Below, in pieces: positions 18,556 to 29,950 of a stretch of DNA of 63,875 nucleotides; position 1 is the first letter of the stretch; each line of letters starts with the position of its first letter. The DNA comes from an uncultured Collinsella sp. (GTDB taxonomy: Bacteria; Actinomycetota; Coriobacteriia; Coriobacteriales; Coriobacteriaceae): assembly GCA_958352845.1 (NCBI GenBank), contig CATWQC010000011.1, positions 1 to 63,875 of the forward strand. Direction: 5' to 3'. The translations under genes and the position numbers were made by a program. The notes below the pieces were generated by a model. It saw only the letters and a list, made by a program, of their open reading frames with translations, had not been told where the DNA came from and did not search any database.

Positions 18556-19625
18556 CTGGCCGGCTTGGCGGTGAATAGCTCAACCCAATTGACAAGTAGC
18601 TCTTGCCGCAGGGTGACTTCGGCGGCGCGCTCCTGTTTGGTCTTTGGGGTGTAGGAAAGTCCAGCCTTTTTATGGATGAGCTCGGCTATGTGGTCGAAGC
18701 TCTTCTTATCCTTAATCTGGCCAAAGGTAATTTGGATGACGTCGTAGCCCATGCTTGTGAGCGCGGTGGCGCGCTCGGCATCGGAGAGGCTCGCGGCTTC
18801 GCTGTCGTGGGCGGAGCGGCCTTGGCATTCAAGGATGACACCCATGCTGTCGGTGGCGCTTTCGATGAGGATATCGGCGTAGCAGCAGGTTTTGTCATAC
18901 AGCGAGCGCGCGGCGTCGCTGAGTGGGATGCGCACGTTGTTTGCGATGTTGATGCCCATGCCGCCCTCGTCGCGGGGGAGCGAGATAAGCATGGAGGTCT
19001 GTACTTCGAAGGGCGAGGCGGTCTGTCCTGTCATGCGTTCGGCGGCCCAGCGGAGCTGCTTAACACCGCGCAGGCCTGCGGCCTGCTTGGCGAACGCGGC
19101 GATATCCGCTGCGGAAAGAAGCGGCGTGCGCTTCCACAGGTTGGTATCCTTGCCGTTGACGTCGATAACCCGCTCCCAGCCGCAGTTGGGTGGAATGAGC
19201 TTAAGCGAAATAGCTTCATCAAGTTGCCGTTGCGCTCGTTTGCAGGGTGTATACACAGCAAACGAGCTGCACATCTCATAACACGCCATAAGCAGCTGGT
19301 TGCGTGAGACCTGCGTAGCAAGGTTGAGCAGTGTGAACTCGGGCGATGTGACATCAAACCCATGCTCGGTTTGCCTAAACGACCCGGGAGGCGGTTCTTG
19401 GGTCAGGAGGTGCGATTTAAACAGGCTTCGCGACCCGGATTGTGCCCGAGTGAATACAATCCTGTGAAGCGGTGCGTGAAGCAGGTCTTTTACAACTGCA
19501 TGACTTCCGAGGCCGCAACATCTGCGATCCATATTGCCAAGGCTAATGGCAGGGTAAAGGCCTAATATCTGTGGCGGGATACGGTGATAGTAAAAAGCGG
19601 ATTGACCGCATAGCGTCAGGTCCAT
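18552..19625 (-). CDS. Hypothetical protein with a Vsr/DUF559-like nuclease fold, 357 aa
   Basis: The C-terminal 110 residues contain YADILIESA, GVILECQGRSAH and YDVIQITFGQI. This pattern (an acidic residue, then E-x-Q in a strand, then a late strand) is like the PD-(D/E)XK core of Vsr and DUF559 proteins; this is inference from pattern only. The N-terminal 240 residues are not recognised. ATG 19625 follows CCAGGAGGAC, a strong ribosome site. Such proteins are often strain-specific in Coriobacteria. A 17-bp inverted repeat lies just upstream (19679-19802). Confidence 0.55.
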   Translation of the reverse strand: MDLTLCGQSAFYYHRIPPQILGLYPAISLGNMDRRCCGLGSHAVVKDLLHAPLHRIVFTRAQSGSRSLFKSHLLTQEPPPGSFRQTEHGFDVTSPEFTLLNLATQVSRNQLLMACYEMCSSFAVYTPCKRAQRQLDEAISLKLIPPNCGWERVIDVNGKDTNLWKRTPLLSAADIAAFAKQAAGLRGVKQLRWAAERMTGQTASPFEVQTSMLISLPRDEGGMGINIANNVRIPLSDAARSLYDKTCCYADILIESATDSMGVILECQGRSAHDSEAASLSDAERATALTSMGYDVIQITFGQIKDKKSFDHIAELIHKKAGLSYTPKTKQERAAEVTLRQELLVNWVELFTAKPAS

Positions 19626-19678
19626 GACGTCCTCCTGGTCGAAATATGCTTTTGGACCGTGCGATGCCAGTGTCAATT

Positions 19679-19802
19679 CGGAAGTATGCGGCAAAATCTA
19701 AACCTTGTGAGCAGACCTGGCTTTTGAGGCTAGTTTATCAGGCATTTTGTTGCGAAAAAACGGGGTGTGCTCGGAGGTATCAGAATTTGCCGCATACTTC
19801 CG
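19679..19802. repeat. 17-bp inverted repeat upstream of the nuclease-like gene
   Basis: CGGAAGTATGCGGCAAA (19679-19695) returns as its exact complement at 19786-19802, separated by 90 bases. The arms lie 54-177 bases upstream of the minus-strand start codon at 19625. Confidence 0.8.
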
Positions 19803-19982
19803 AAAAGCAGGTCAATCCGGCTCTTGCTAAAACGATTTAGCAGCGTCGGTTAAGGTGTGGGTTTGCCACCGGGCGAACACTTTTAGCGCTTGGGACTTTA
19901 TTCATTGGGTCTCGAAGGGTGGATTTCGCGCTTTTGGTAAAGAAATGAGTGTGTGTTTTGCCGTGCGCCGGCATTGGCACAG
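19803..19982. other. Intergenic region, nothing recognised
   Basis: No gene, promoter or repeat could be supported here. It is less GC-rich than the flanking genes. Confidence 0.4.
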
Positions 19983-20019
19983 AAAAAGGGCCCGGAAGGC
20001 TTCGCCTTCCAGGCCCTTT
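19983..20019 (-). terminator. Intrinsic terminator of pyk
   Basis: AAAGGGCC and GGAAGGC pair with GCCTTCC and GGCCCTTT across a 3-base loop, with one extra A and a C/A mismatch region. On the minus strand the stem ends in TTTTTCT. Confidence 0.85.
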
Positions 20020-20047
20020 GCGATGCAAGTGTGCTTGCAAGTACGAC

Positions 20048-21508
20048 TTAGCGCACCTGAGCGACGTAAGCGACGTTGGTCGAGGAGACCTTGTCCTCGA
20101 GCTGGACGCTCATGCGGGGATCGCCAGCGGTGGCGACGGTCAGGTCGCCGGCCTCGACGTAGCCGAGCTCCTTAGCGGTCTCGATCGCCTTGACGATCGT
20201 GCCGTTGACGGTGCCCTGGGTAATCTCGGCCTGGTGCGGGATAACGCCCCAGTACATGATCATCTGCTGGACGGCCCACTCGTGGCGGGAGAACGCGCAG
20301 ATCGGCATGTTGGGACGGAAGTGCGAGATCAGGCGAGCAGTACGGCCGGTGGTCGTCGGCACGGTGATGCACTTGGCGCCAACGGTGGTGGCCATGTTCA
20401 CAGCGGACATACCCACAACGTTGTTGACAACGCGGGTGCCGTGAGCGTCAGCCGGAACCTCGAGCGGAGCGTGAGCCGGGAGGTACTTCTCGGTCTCGAG
20501 AGCAATGCTGGCCTGCATCTTGACGGCCTCGACCGGGTACTTACCGGCAGCGGACTCGCCGGACAGCATAACGGCGTCGGTGCCGTCGTAAATGGCGTTA
20601 GCAACGTCGGCAACCTCGGCGCGCGTCGGGCGCGGGTTCTGCTGCATGGAGTCGAGCATCTGCGTAGCGGTGATAACGGGCTTGTAGGCCGCGTTGCACT
20701 TGGCGATGATCTCCTTCTGGATGTGCGGAACGAGCTCGGGCTTGATCTCGATGCCCAGGTCGCCACGGGCGACCATGATGCCGTCGGAAGCCTCGAGGAT
20801 CTCGTCGAAGTTCTCGACGCCCAGGGCGCACTCGATCTTCGGGAAGATCGTCACGTGCTCGCCGCCGTTCTCGCGGCAAAGCTCGCGGATGCCGCGGACG
20901 GACTCGCCGTCGCGGATGAAGGAAGCGGCGATGTAGTCGATGTTCTCGGTCAGGCCAAAGAGGATGTCCTGACGATCGCGCTCGGTGATGGCGGGCAGCG
21001 AGATGTTGACGTTGGGCATGTTGACGCCCTTGCGCTCGCCGATCAGGCCGTCGTTCTTAACGACGCAGGTCATGTCCTGGCCGTCGACGGACTCGACCTC
21101 GAGGGCAACCAGGCCGTCATCGATCAGGATGAGGGAGCCCTTCTCGACCTCGGAGGGCAGAGCCAGGTAGTCGAGGGAGATGTGCTCAGAGGTGCCGTGG
21201 AAATCCTCGGTCGTGGGCTGAGCGGTGACGACGATCTTGTCGCCGGTCTTGACGGCAACCTTCTTGCCGTCGACCAGAAGGCCGGTGCGGACCTCGGGGC
21301 CCTTGGTGTCGAGCAGGATGCCGACGGGCATACCGAGCTCCTTGGAAATACGACGGACGCGCTCGATGCGACCGTGGTGCTCGTCGTAGGAGCCGTGCGA
21401 GAAGTTAAAACGGGCGACGTTCATGCCCGCCTTGATCATCTCGCGGATGGTCTCGTCGCTATCGCAGGCGGGACCCATGGTGCATACAATCTTGGTGCGC
21501 TTGTACAT
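20048..21508 (-). CDS. pyk: Pyruvate kinase
   Basis: This enzyme makes pyruvate and ATP from phosphoenolpyruvate in the last step of glycolysis. The chain starts MYKRTKIVCTMGPA with the conserved NFSHG loop (about residues 34-38), LDTKGPEVRTG, the catalytic IFPKIEC and MVARGDLGIEI segments, TATQMLDSM, and the CITVPTTTGRTARL region of the C-terminal domain. Length (486 aa) is normal for the type without the extra C-terminal domain. ATG 21508 is preceded by TGGAGG. A TATAAT box on the minus strand lies at 21572-21577. Confidence 0.97.
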   Translation of the reverse strand: MYKRTKIVCTMGPACDSDETIREMIKAGMNVARFNFSHGSYDEHHGRIERVRRISKELGMPVGILLDTKGPEVRTGLLVDGKKVAVKTGDKIVVTAQPTTEDFHGTSEHISLDYLALPSEVEKGSLILIDDGLVALEVESVDGQDMTCVVKNDGLIGERKGVNMPNVNISLPAITERDRQDILFGLTENIDYIAASFIRDGESVRGIRELCRENGGEHVTIFPKIECALGVENFDEILEASDGIMVARGDLGIEIKPELVPHIQKEIIAKCNAAYKPVITATQMLDSMQQNPRPTRAEVADVANAIYDGTDAVMLSGESAAGKYPVEAVKMQASIALETEKYLPAHAPLEVPADAHGTRVVNNVVGMSAVNMATTVGAKCITVPTTTGRTARLISHFRPNMPICAFSRHEWAVQQMIMYWGVIPHQAEITQGTVNGTIVKAIETAKELGYVEAGDLTVATAGDPRMSVQLEDKVSSTNVAYVAQVR

Positions 21509-21571
21509 TCAGACCTCCATCTGACATCGTCTTGCGCTGATAGATAAACCATAAGAAATAAAACCGAGTTG

Positions 21572-21577
21572 ATTATA
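21572..21577 (-). promoter_or_regulatory. Likely -10 box of the pyk promoter
   Basis: TATAAT on the minus strand about 65 bases before the start codon. No good -35 box stands at 17 bases; TTGGGG at 19 bases is the best candidate. Confidence 0.4.
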
Positions 21578-21837
21578 ACGAAATGGCGTCCGAATACCCC
21601 AAAAAATCGACCGTATGCCGAATTAGAAGTTCATTTTTTGCGGAAAAACGGTATATGCAAAAACTTTACCAACCGTTCTAACCGCTGCTATCTGGGCGAT
21701 ATTTCAATTTGATGATGCGCCGAAGAAAAAACGTTTTATCAGTATTGAGCATCACACGGTCTGCACCGTTGCTTATGGACCATATTTCCAAATGGATTGT
21801 TTTGGCTAGACGCGTTGCTTTGGGGTACCATAGCTCC
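21578..21837. other. AT-rich divergent intergenic region between pyk and the P-type ATPase
   Basis: This 260-bp stretch has many A and T runs and no coding signal. TTGGCT and TACCAT separated by 18 bases near its right end (about 21808-21837) are a possible promoter for the ATPase. Confidence 0.4.
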
Positions 21838-21949
21838 ACTATCAACTGCCGCTCAGCACGGCAGCCTTGATGAGCCCTTGCCCTTCTCCTGGGAATTATG
21901 ATCGGGCATCAATCTGCTGAGTGGCCCGAATCCCAGGAGGGGACTCTAT
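21838..21949 (+). promoter_or_regulatory. Structured 5' leader that hides the ribosome site of the P-type ATPase
   Basis: Two hairpins are visible. The first pairs ATCAA and CTGCCG (21841-21851) with CGGCAG and TTGAT (21859-21871). The second pairs CTCCTGGGA (21886-21894) with TCCCAGGAG (21931-21939) and, inside it, TCGGGC (21902-21907) with GCCCGA (21924-21929). The right arm contains the ribosome-binding site GGAGG of the next gene. This would suit translational control by an ion, protein or RNA. It has some resemblance in position to yybP-ykoY leaders, but I could not find that class's conserved core. Confidence 0.5.
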
Positions 21950-24631
<2,682 letters not shown>

Positions 24632-24642
24632 CGTTCCTGTCC

Positions 24643-24737
24643 GGGCCCGACCGCCTGCGGGGTTTCCACGGGCACGTCCTCGCCGCTTTGCGGCTGCGGG
24701 ATGTGCCCTTAGGAAATCCCTCCCGGCGGGCGGGCCC
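24643..24737. repeat. 95-bp imperfect palindrome after the P-type ATPase
   Basis: The left arm starts GGGCCCGACCGCC and the right arm ends GGCGGGCGGGCCC. Pairing continues through GGTTTCC/GGAAATCC and GGGCAC/GTGCCC. A small CCGC/GCGG hairpin lies in the loop. There is no T-run directly after it. Confidence 0.65.
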
Positions 24738-24879
24738 TGCGGTATCCTTGCTGGCTTTTCTCCCGCGCGGATGATAAAGGGCTGAGGGAAAGTTTGTGAG
24801 CTGGTCGGGCTTTGCCCGGCCAGCTCTTTTTGATTTAAAATACCTGCTCAGTTGTGATTTATGGTGCTGGGAGGCGCTT

Positions 24880-26064
24880 GTGGGCAAGGCGAAGGCTAAG
24901 GCGAAGAAAAAGACGACGGGGGCGCGGGCTAAGCGCGATCGTCGTCGGAAGCTTGCGACCGAGGCCCCCGCGTCTGCCGAGGAGCTGCTGGCAAGCGTGC
25001 CGGGACTCGACGCGCTGCAGGACGTTCCGGCGTTTGATGACCTGCCGGTCGATGAAGCCCAGCAGACTGCCTTTGACGATTTTTGCGCACATGCCGAGGA
25101 ACCCGAGCAGATGCAGCTTGGCGCCGTGGTGCGCTTGGATCGCGGGTTTCCACTGGTGGCGACTGCCGATGACACGTTTCGTGCCGAGCATGCCGTGGGG
25201 TTTGCCAAGTCGCGCGGCGAGGACGAGGTCCTGCTGCCCGCTGTGGGCGATCGTGTGGCGGTGCGCCGCGCTCCCGGGCACGATATGGGTGTGATTGAGT
25301 GCGTGCTGCCGCGCCGTACGAGCTTTGAGCGTTGGCGCGGCCGTGCCCGCGGAGAGCGTCAGGTGCTCTGCTCCAACGTGGATAGCGTGCTAATCGTGCA
25401 GGCGCTCGGTGCCGGCGAGGTGCTGCTCGACCGCGTGGCGCGCTCGCTGGTGTTGGCGCTCGACTGCGATGCCGAGCCGGTGGTGGTGCTCACCAAAGCT
25501 GACCGCTGCGATGCCGAGGAGCTCGAGCGCGATCTGGACCGCGTGCGCCGCCTGGTGGGTCCGGACGTGCGCGTGATCGTGACGTCCTCTGCCGAGGGGC
25601 GCGGCCTGGACGAGGTTCGTTCCTGCGTGCCTGCCGGGAGCTGCGCCATGATTCTGGGCGAGTCGGGTGCCGGCAAGTCGACGCTGCTCAATGCGCTGCT
25701 GGGCCACGATACGTTGGCGACTGGCGGTGTGCGCGAACGCGACGACCAGGGCCGTCACACTACCGTCGCGCGCGTGATGGTGGCACTGCCGGGCGACGCC
25801 GGCGTGATCGCCGATGCCCCGGGCCTGCGCAGCCTACCGCTCGTGGGTCACGAGCGGGGTCTGGCGCGCGCCTTCCCCGAGATTGTCGAGGCATCGCGCG
25901 CGTGCCGGTTTGGCGATTGCACGCATACCCATGAGCCGGGTTGTGCCGTTCGCGAGGCCGAGGACGCCGGGCAGATCGACAGTCTGCGTTTGGAAACGTT
26001 CCAAAACCTGGCGTCATCCATGCGCGTGAGTGCTCAAATGCTCGATCCCGATGTCCATCTGTAA
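24880..26064 (+). CDS. rsgA: Ribosome small-subunit-dependent GTPase
   Basis: RsgA is a circularly permuted GTPase that checks late assembly of the 30S subunit. The order here is an N-terminal Lys-rich tail and OB fold, then G4 (VVLTKADR), G1 (LGESGAGKST), the switch TTVARV, G3 (IADAPGLRSL) and the C-terminal zinc site (CRFGDCTHTHEPGC). The GTG at 24880 is chosen because GGGAGG lies 5-6 bases upstream; the reading frame is open further upstream but has no better site. At 394 residues it is somewhat longer than usual because of the basic N-terminus. Confidence 0.93.
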   Translation: MGKAKAKAKKKTTGARAKRDRRRKLATEAPASAEELLASVPGLDALQDVPAFDDLPVDEAQQTAFDDFCAHAEEPEQMQLGAVVRLDRGFPLVATADDTFRAEHAVGFAKSRGEDEVLLPAVGDRVAVRRAPGHDMGVIECVLPRRTSFERWRGRARGERQVLCSNVDSVLIVQALGAGEVLLDRVARSLVLALDCDAEPVVVLTKADRCDAEELERDLDRVRRLVGPDVRVIVTSSAEGRGLDEVRSCVPAGSCAMILGESGAGKSTLLNALLGHDTLATGGVRERDDQGRHTTVARVMVALPGDAGVIADAPGLRSLPLVGHERGLARAFPEIVEASRACRFGDCTHTHEPGCAVREAEDAGQIDSLRLETFQNLASSMRVSAQMLDPDVHL

Positions 26065-26082
26065 TTGATTTTTCCTATGACA

Positions 26083-26117
26083 GCCGTCTCCCAACTGTTC
26101 GGGAGACGGCTTTTTTG
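26083..26117 (+). terminator. Intrinsic terminator of rsgA
   Basis: GCCGTCTCCC pairs perfectly with GGGAGACGGC over an 8-base loop and is followed by six T. Confidence 0.9.
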
Positions 26118-26187
26118 CTGCGGAAAAGCCTCGAAACATGCAGTTTGCTGACGTGCTGGCCAAAACCTTGCCACGAGCTTGACGGGC

Positions 26188-26219
26188 TGGTCAGCTTTTG
26201 GTCAGCGATTGGTTTGACA
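26188..26219. promoter_or_regulatory. Possible control region of the Tad operon
   Basis: Two copies of TGGTCAGC (26188-26195 and 26199-26206) are spaced 11 bases apart, on one face of the helix, just before a TTGACA (26214-26219). No convincing -10 box follows, so this is tentative. Confidence 0.3.
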
Positions 26220-26316
26220 TCGAAAACCAAGATCGCGATTGCGCCGCTTTGCGCTCTGACCGCCCAGACAATGGTGGTACGGGCATTCGCCCGGCACTGC
26301 CATGAGAGGAGCGGCC

Positions 26317-26976
26317 GTGAACAAGAGCAAGCGCATCGCCATCAGTCTGGTCGCGGGCGTGCTCGCTGCTCTGCTCTGCATGGTTTACGGCTCGTCGATC
26401 CGCTCGCAAGCCGAACAGGTCCAGGCTGAGACCTTGGCCAAGTACGGTGGCGATCGCGTCGAGGTATGCGTCGCGGCGCGCGATATCGATGTGGGCGAGA
26501 CCCTCGATGAGACCAATGTCATAACCCAGGAATGGCTGACGAGTCTGCTGCCGCGTGACGCGGCGACCGAGCTGCGCCAGGTGCGCGGCGACGTGACGAC
26601 TTCGCGTATTCCCAAAAACGCCGTGATCTGCAATGTCTACACCAAGGCCGAGAGCCACAAGCTCGAGGTGCCTAAGGGCAAGGTCGCCGTTTCGGTGGCG
26701 GTCGATGCCGAGCACTCGGTCGGCGGTGCCACGGGCGTGGGCAGCTATGTGGACGTGTACGTGCAAAAAGATGGCGTAACCGATCGACTGTGCGGCGCGC
26801 ACGTGATCGATACCAGTGAGAATTCCGGTGCCACGCGCGAGGGCAAGATCGAATGGGTGACGCTGGCGGCTGACCCCGAAGACGTCAAGGAACTGCTGGG
26901 AGCCTCGGGCAAGGGAACGGTCAGCTTGACGATTCCCGCCACGGCGCGCGGCAAAAAGAGCGGAGGCGACGAGTGA
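26317..26976 (+). CDS. CpaB-like Flp pilus assembly protein with SAF domain
   Basis: An N-terminal membrane anchor (IAISLVAGVLAALLCMVY, residues about 6-23) is followed by a SAF domain (VEVCVAARDIDVGETLDETNVI, about residues 46-67) and a second beta-rich part, as in CpaB/RcpC proteins that act at the pilus assembly site outside the membrane. GTG 26317 is used because GAGAGGAG precedes it; an ATG 15 bases upstream is possible. It is the first gene of the Tad operon, and its stop overlaps the next start. Confidence 0.75.
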   Translation: MNKSKRIAISLVAGVLAALLCMVYGSSIRSQAEQVQAETLAKYGGDRVEVCVAARDIDVGETLDETNVITQEWLTSLLPRDAATELRQVRGDVTTSRIPKNAVICNVYTKAESHKLEVPKGKVAVSVAVDAEHSVGGATGVGSYVDVYVQKDGVTDRLCGAHVIDTSENSGATREGKIEWVTLAADPEDVKELLGASGKGTVSLTIPATARGKKSGGDE

Positions 26977-28625
26977 TGAAGGCGATCTGGCTTGCGTGCT
27001 GCGCGTGCGGCGATTACGGGCTGTTGCAGCGGGAAGTCGAGGGCCGTGATGCGGGTGCACAGGTGCTTCGCGTGGGTGACCTGGACGGGCTGGTTTCCAT
27101 GGCGCGGGCGTTTCCGTCGCGCCGCGGGGCTGCCATCATCGCGGCGTCTCTGTTTGATATCGAAGATGTGCGCAAGACTGTTGCGCGCCTGACGGCCGAA
27201 GGCCGCGTGAGTCGCGTGGTCGTGTTGATAGAAGTGCTCGATCCGTCGGATATCGAGGGACTGTTTCGCGCGGGGGCGACCGAGGTCATCGCTGCGCACA
27301 GTATATGCGGCAACGGGCGCGCGGGCGAGGGAGCGGTTGATTCCGATCGGCGCATGACGATTGAGCCCGATGCTTTTGTTGATAGGGAACCCGGGGCGCC
27401 TCGCGCTACAAGAGGCCCGCGTGTTGATGATTATGGAAAAGCGGAAGCCGAGCATGGTCGGCGCCCCCGGAACCCCCTTGTATACGATGACGCTGGAGGG
27501 CCGGCACAGCATGCTGGCGACTCCCCGGCTGTAGATATGGGATACGTGCACGGCGTGAATCTGGCGGATGAACTCGACGAAGTTGAGGGCTTTGCCGGGT
27601 GCGGCGAGTTGTCGCTGATGCAGCATGAGCAGATTGCACAGAACGAGCCTGCCTTGCAGACCGAACAAGCCGCCATGCCGGCTTGGACGCAGCGTGTGGT
27701 TGCGGCGGGGGAGACGGGGACGCTGTCGCCGACGCCCGCCCCGCCGCCTCCGATGCCGCCGGCAGACGCTGCCGCTCCGCAGCATCGAGCTCCGGTCATC
27801 TGCGCCATTTCGGGTTCGGGCGGTTGCGGCAAGTCGACGATCGTTGCCACCATGGCACACGCATCGTCGCTGTTGGGCTTGCGTGCCGCCGTGCTCGACC
27901 TGGACCTGATGTTTGGAAACCTTTACGACTTGTTAGGCGTCGATGCTCCGCGCGATATGGCGGCACTTATCGAGCCGTCGGCGGCGGGCGCGCTCACCGA
28001 GCCGGATATCGTAGCCACATCGATGCGCGTGGCGCCGGGCGTTACGCTCTGGGGTCCCGTCGCGGCGCCCGAGCAAGCCGAGCTCATGGCACGTCCGGTG
28101 GAGCTATTGCTTGATGTCCTGCGTCGCGAATCCGACGTGGTCTTTATCGATACCTCGGTCTTTTGGGGCGATGCCGTGGCGGCTGCGGTGGCGGCGAGCG
28201 ACCGTTGCCTGGTCGTTGGCGATGCGGCGGTGTCGTCCGCGACATCGGCGTCGCGCGTCATTGAACTGGCAAGTCGAGTAGGTGTGCCGCGCACGCGCAT
28301 GAGCGCCGTGTTCAACCGGTTCGGTGCGCGCGGGGCAGACGAGGACGTCGCCATGCGCTTTGAGATTGCCTGTGCGTTGAGCTCCAAGATTCGTATCGCC
28401 GATGGCGGGCAGGATCTCGCCGCGCTCATGGCGTTTGGGCGCGCTGACGAGGCAGTGGGGCAGACCAGCGCTTTTGCGACCAGCGTGCGCGAGGCCACGC
28501 GCGAGATGCTCGTGGAACTGGGGTGCGCCGTCGGCCCTTGGAGCGATATGGTCGCCGACCGTGCAATGCGCACCGAACGCCCGCGTATTCGCCTTCCCTG
28601 GTCGCGCGAGGGTGATCAGCGATGA
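26976..28625 (+). CDS. TadZ/CpaE-like pilus localisation ATPase
   Basis: Residues 1-110 look like a degenerate receiver domain, residues 110-275 are a Pro/Ala/Glu-rich linker, and residues 280-510 are a ParA/MinD-type ATPase. The P-loop reads SGSGGCGKST, with Ser where most ParA proteins have the signature Lys. The Walker A' aspartates are in AVLDLDLMFGNLYDLLG and the Walker B in DVVFIDTS. TadZ proteins place the pilus machine at a cell site. The linker is unusually long. The gene starts in the stop of cpaB and overlaps the next gene by 4 bases. Confidence 0.8.
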   Translation: MKAIWLACCACGDYGLLQREVEGRDAGAQVLRVGDLDGLVSMARAFPSRRGAAIIAASLFDIEDVRKTVARLTAEGRVSRVVVLIEVLDPSDIEGLFRAGATEVIAAHSICGNGRAGEGAVDSDRRMTIEPDAFVDREPGAPRATRGPRVDDYGKAEAEHGRRPRNPLVYDDAGGPAQHAGDSPAVDMGYVHGVNLADELDEVEGFAGCGELSLMQHEQIAQNEPALQTEQAAMPAWTQRVVAAGETGTLSPTPAPPPPMPPADAAAPQHRAPVICAISGSGGCGKSTIVATMAHASSLLGLRAAVLDLDLMFGNLYDLLGVDAPRDMAALIEPSAAGALTEPDIVATSMRVAPGVTLWGPVAAPEQAELMARPVELLLDVLRRESDVVFIDTSVFWGDAVAAAVAASDRCLVVGDAAVSSATSASRVIELASRVGVPRTRMSAVFNRFGARGADEDVAMRFEIACALSSKIRIADGGQDLAALMAFGRADEAVGQTSAFATSVREATREMLVELGCAVGPWSDMVADRAMRTERPRIRLPWSREGDQR

Positions 28626-29950
28626 GCCTGCAAACGAGGATTAAGGCTGCTGGCGCTGCAGCGGCGGCAGCGCCTGTAGATGCGGGGCGTCGCCGCGCGG
28701 TGAAACGACGCACCAAGCGCGCCGTGATGGACCGCATGGGTTACGACGAAGTGGCGCGTATCAGCGCCTATATCGACCCGGCACTTGCCCGCTCGGAATT
28801 GCGTCCTGCGGTGGAGGCGGCGCTCAATGTTGAGGAGCCGACCGATCTCGCGACGCCCGAGCGCGAGACTATCATCGACGAGATTTTGGATGACGTGGTG
28901 GGCTTGGGGCCGTTGCAGCCGCTCATCGAGGACGACACCGTTACCGAAATCATGATCAACGGCTGCCGCTCGGCTTTCTTTGAACGCGGCGGCGTCTTGT
29001 ACCCCATCGAGCATGCGTTTGAGGATGATGAGCAGATCCGTGTGCTTATCGACCGCATCATCTCGCCACTTGGCCGCCGTATCGACGAGCGCAGTCCCAT
29101 CGTCAACGCCCGCCTCAAAACGGGCTATCGCGTCAACGCGGTGATTCCGCCTGTGGCGATTGACGGACCGATTCTCACCATCCGAAAGTTCTCGGACCGC
29201 ATCTGCTCGCTGGACGAGCTTGTGGGGCTGGGGTCGCTGCCGCTTTGGTATGCGCAGCTGCTGTCGTGCGCGGTGTCGCTGCGACAGGACCTGGCGGTTG
29301 CGGGAGGCACGGGATCTGGTAAGACCACCCTGCTCAACGCGTTGTCATGTGAGATTTCCACCGGCGAGCGCATCGTGACGATCGAGGACTCTGCCGAGCT
29401 CAAGTTTGCACATCATCCGCACGTGGTGCGCCTAGAGGCGCGCGAGGCTTCAATTGAGGGCGAGGGTGCGGTGACGATCCGCGACCTGGTGACCAATGCC
29501 CTGCGCATGCGCCCCGACCGCATCGTGGTGGGCGAGGTGCGCGGTGCCGAGTGCTGCGACATGTTGCAGGCCATGAACACGGGCCACGACGGGTCGCTCA
29601 CCACACTTCATGCGGGTTCCGAGCAGGAGACCGTGGTGCGTCTGACGTTGCTTGCACGTTATGGCATCGATCTGCCGAGCGAGCTCATCGAGGAGCAGAT
29701 TGCCATGGCGCTCGACGGCATCGTGATGTCCGAGCGCCACGCCGATGGCAGGCGTTTCGTCTCCTCGTATTCGGGGGTGCGTCGCGCCGCGTCGGGCGGC
29801 GTAGAGCTCGAGCGCTATGTGACTTTCGATGCCGCCGAGCGCACCTGGAAGCTTGACCGCGAGCCGCCGTTTATCGCAGAAGGCCTGCGGTCGGGGACGC
29901 TCACACAAGAGGAGGTGGACGAATGGAGGTCGCTGTGCCCCTCGTCGTAG
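28622..29950 (+). CDS. cpaF: Tad/Flp pilus secretion ATPase
   Basis: This is the hexameric motor of the pilus. Walker A (GGTGSGKTTLLNAL, from residue 228), the Asp box (VTIEDSAELKF), Walker B region (MRPDRIVVGEVRGAE) and the His box (MNTGHDGSLTTLHAGS) match CpaF/TadA. The N-terminal about 170 residues contain the LGPLQPLIEDDTVTEIMING block typical of CpaF. The 442-residue length is normal. It overlaps genes on both sides (4 and 28 bases), so translation is coupled. Confidence 0.93.
   Translation: MSLQTRIKAAGAAAAAAPVDAGRRRAVKRRTKRAVMDRMGYDEVARISAYIDPALARSELRPAVEAALNVEEPTDLATPERETIIDEILDDVVGLGPLQPLIEDDTVTEIMINGCRSAFFERGGVLYPIEHAFEDDEQIRVLIDRIISPLGRRIDERSPIVNARLKTGYRVNAVIPPVAIDGPILTIRKFSDRICSLDELVGLGSLPLWYAQLLSCAVSLRQDLAVAGGTGSGKTTLLNALSCEISTGERIVTIEDSAELKFAHHPHVVRLEAREASIEGEGAVTIRDLVTNALRMRPDRIVVGEVRGAECCDMLQAMNTGHDGSLTTLHAGSEQETVVRLTLLARYGIDLPSELIEEQIAMALDGIVMSERHADGRRFVSSYSGVRRAASGGVELERYVTFDAAERTWKLDREPPFIAEGLRSGTLTQEEVDEWRSLCPSS

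Noticed and set aside
21838..21949. yybP-ykoY manganese riboswitch
   Set aside because: The position fits, but the conserved core (GGGGAGUA-like) could not be found, so the leader is left unclassified.
26302..26316. ATG 26302 as the start of the CpaB-like gene
   Set aside because: It would place the ribosome site GAGAGGAG inside the coding part; GTG 26317 sits at the right distance from it.
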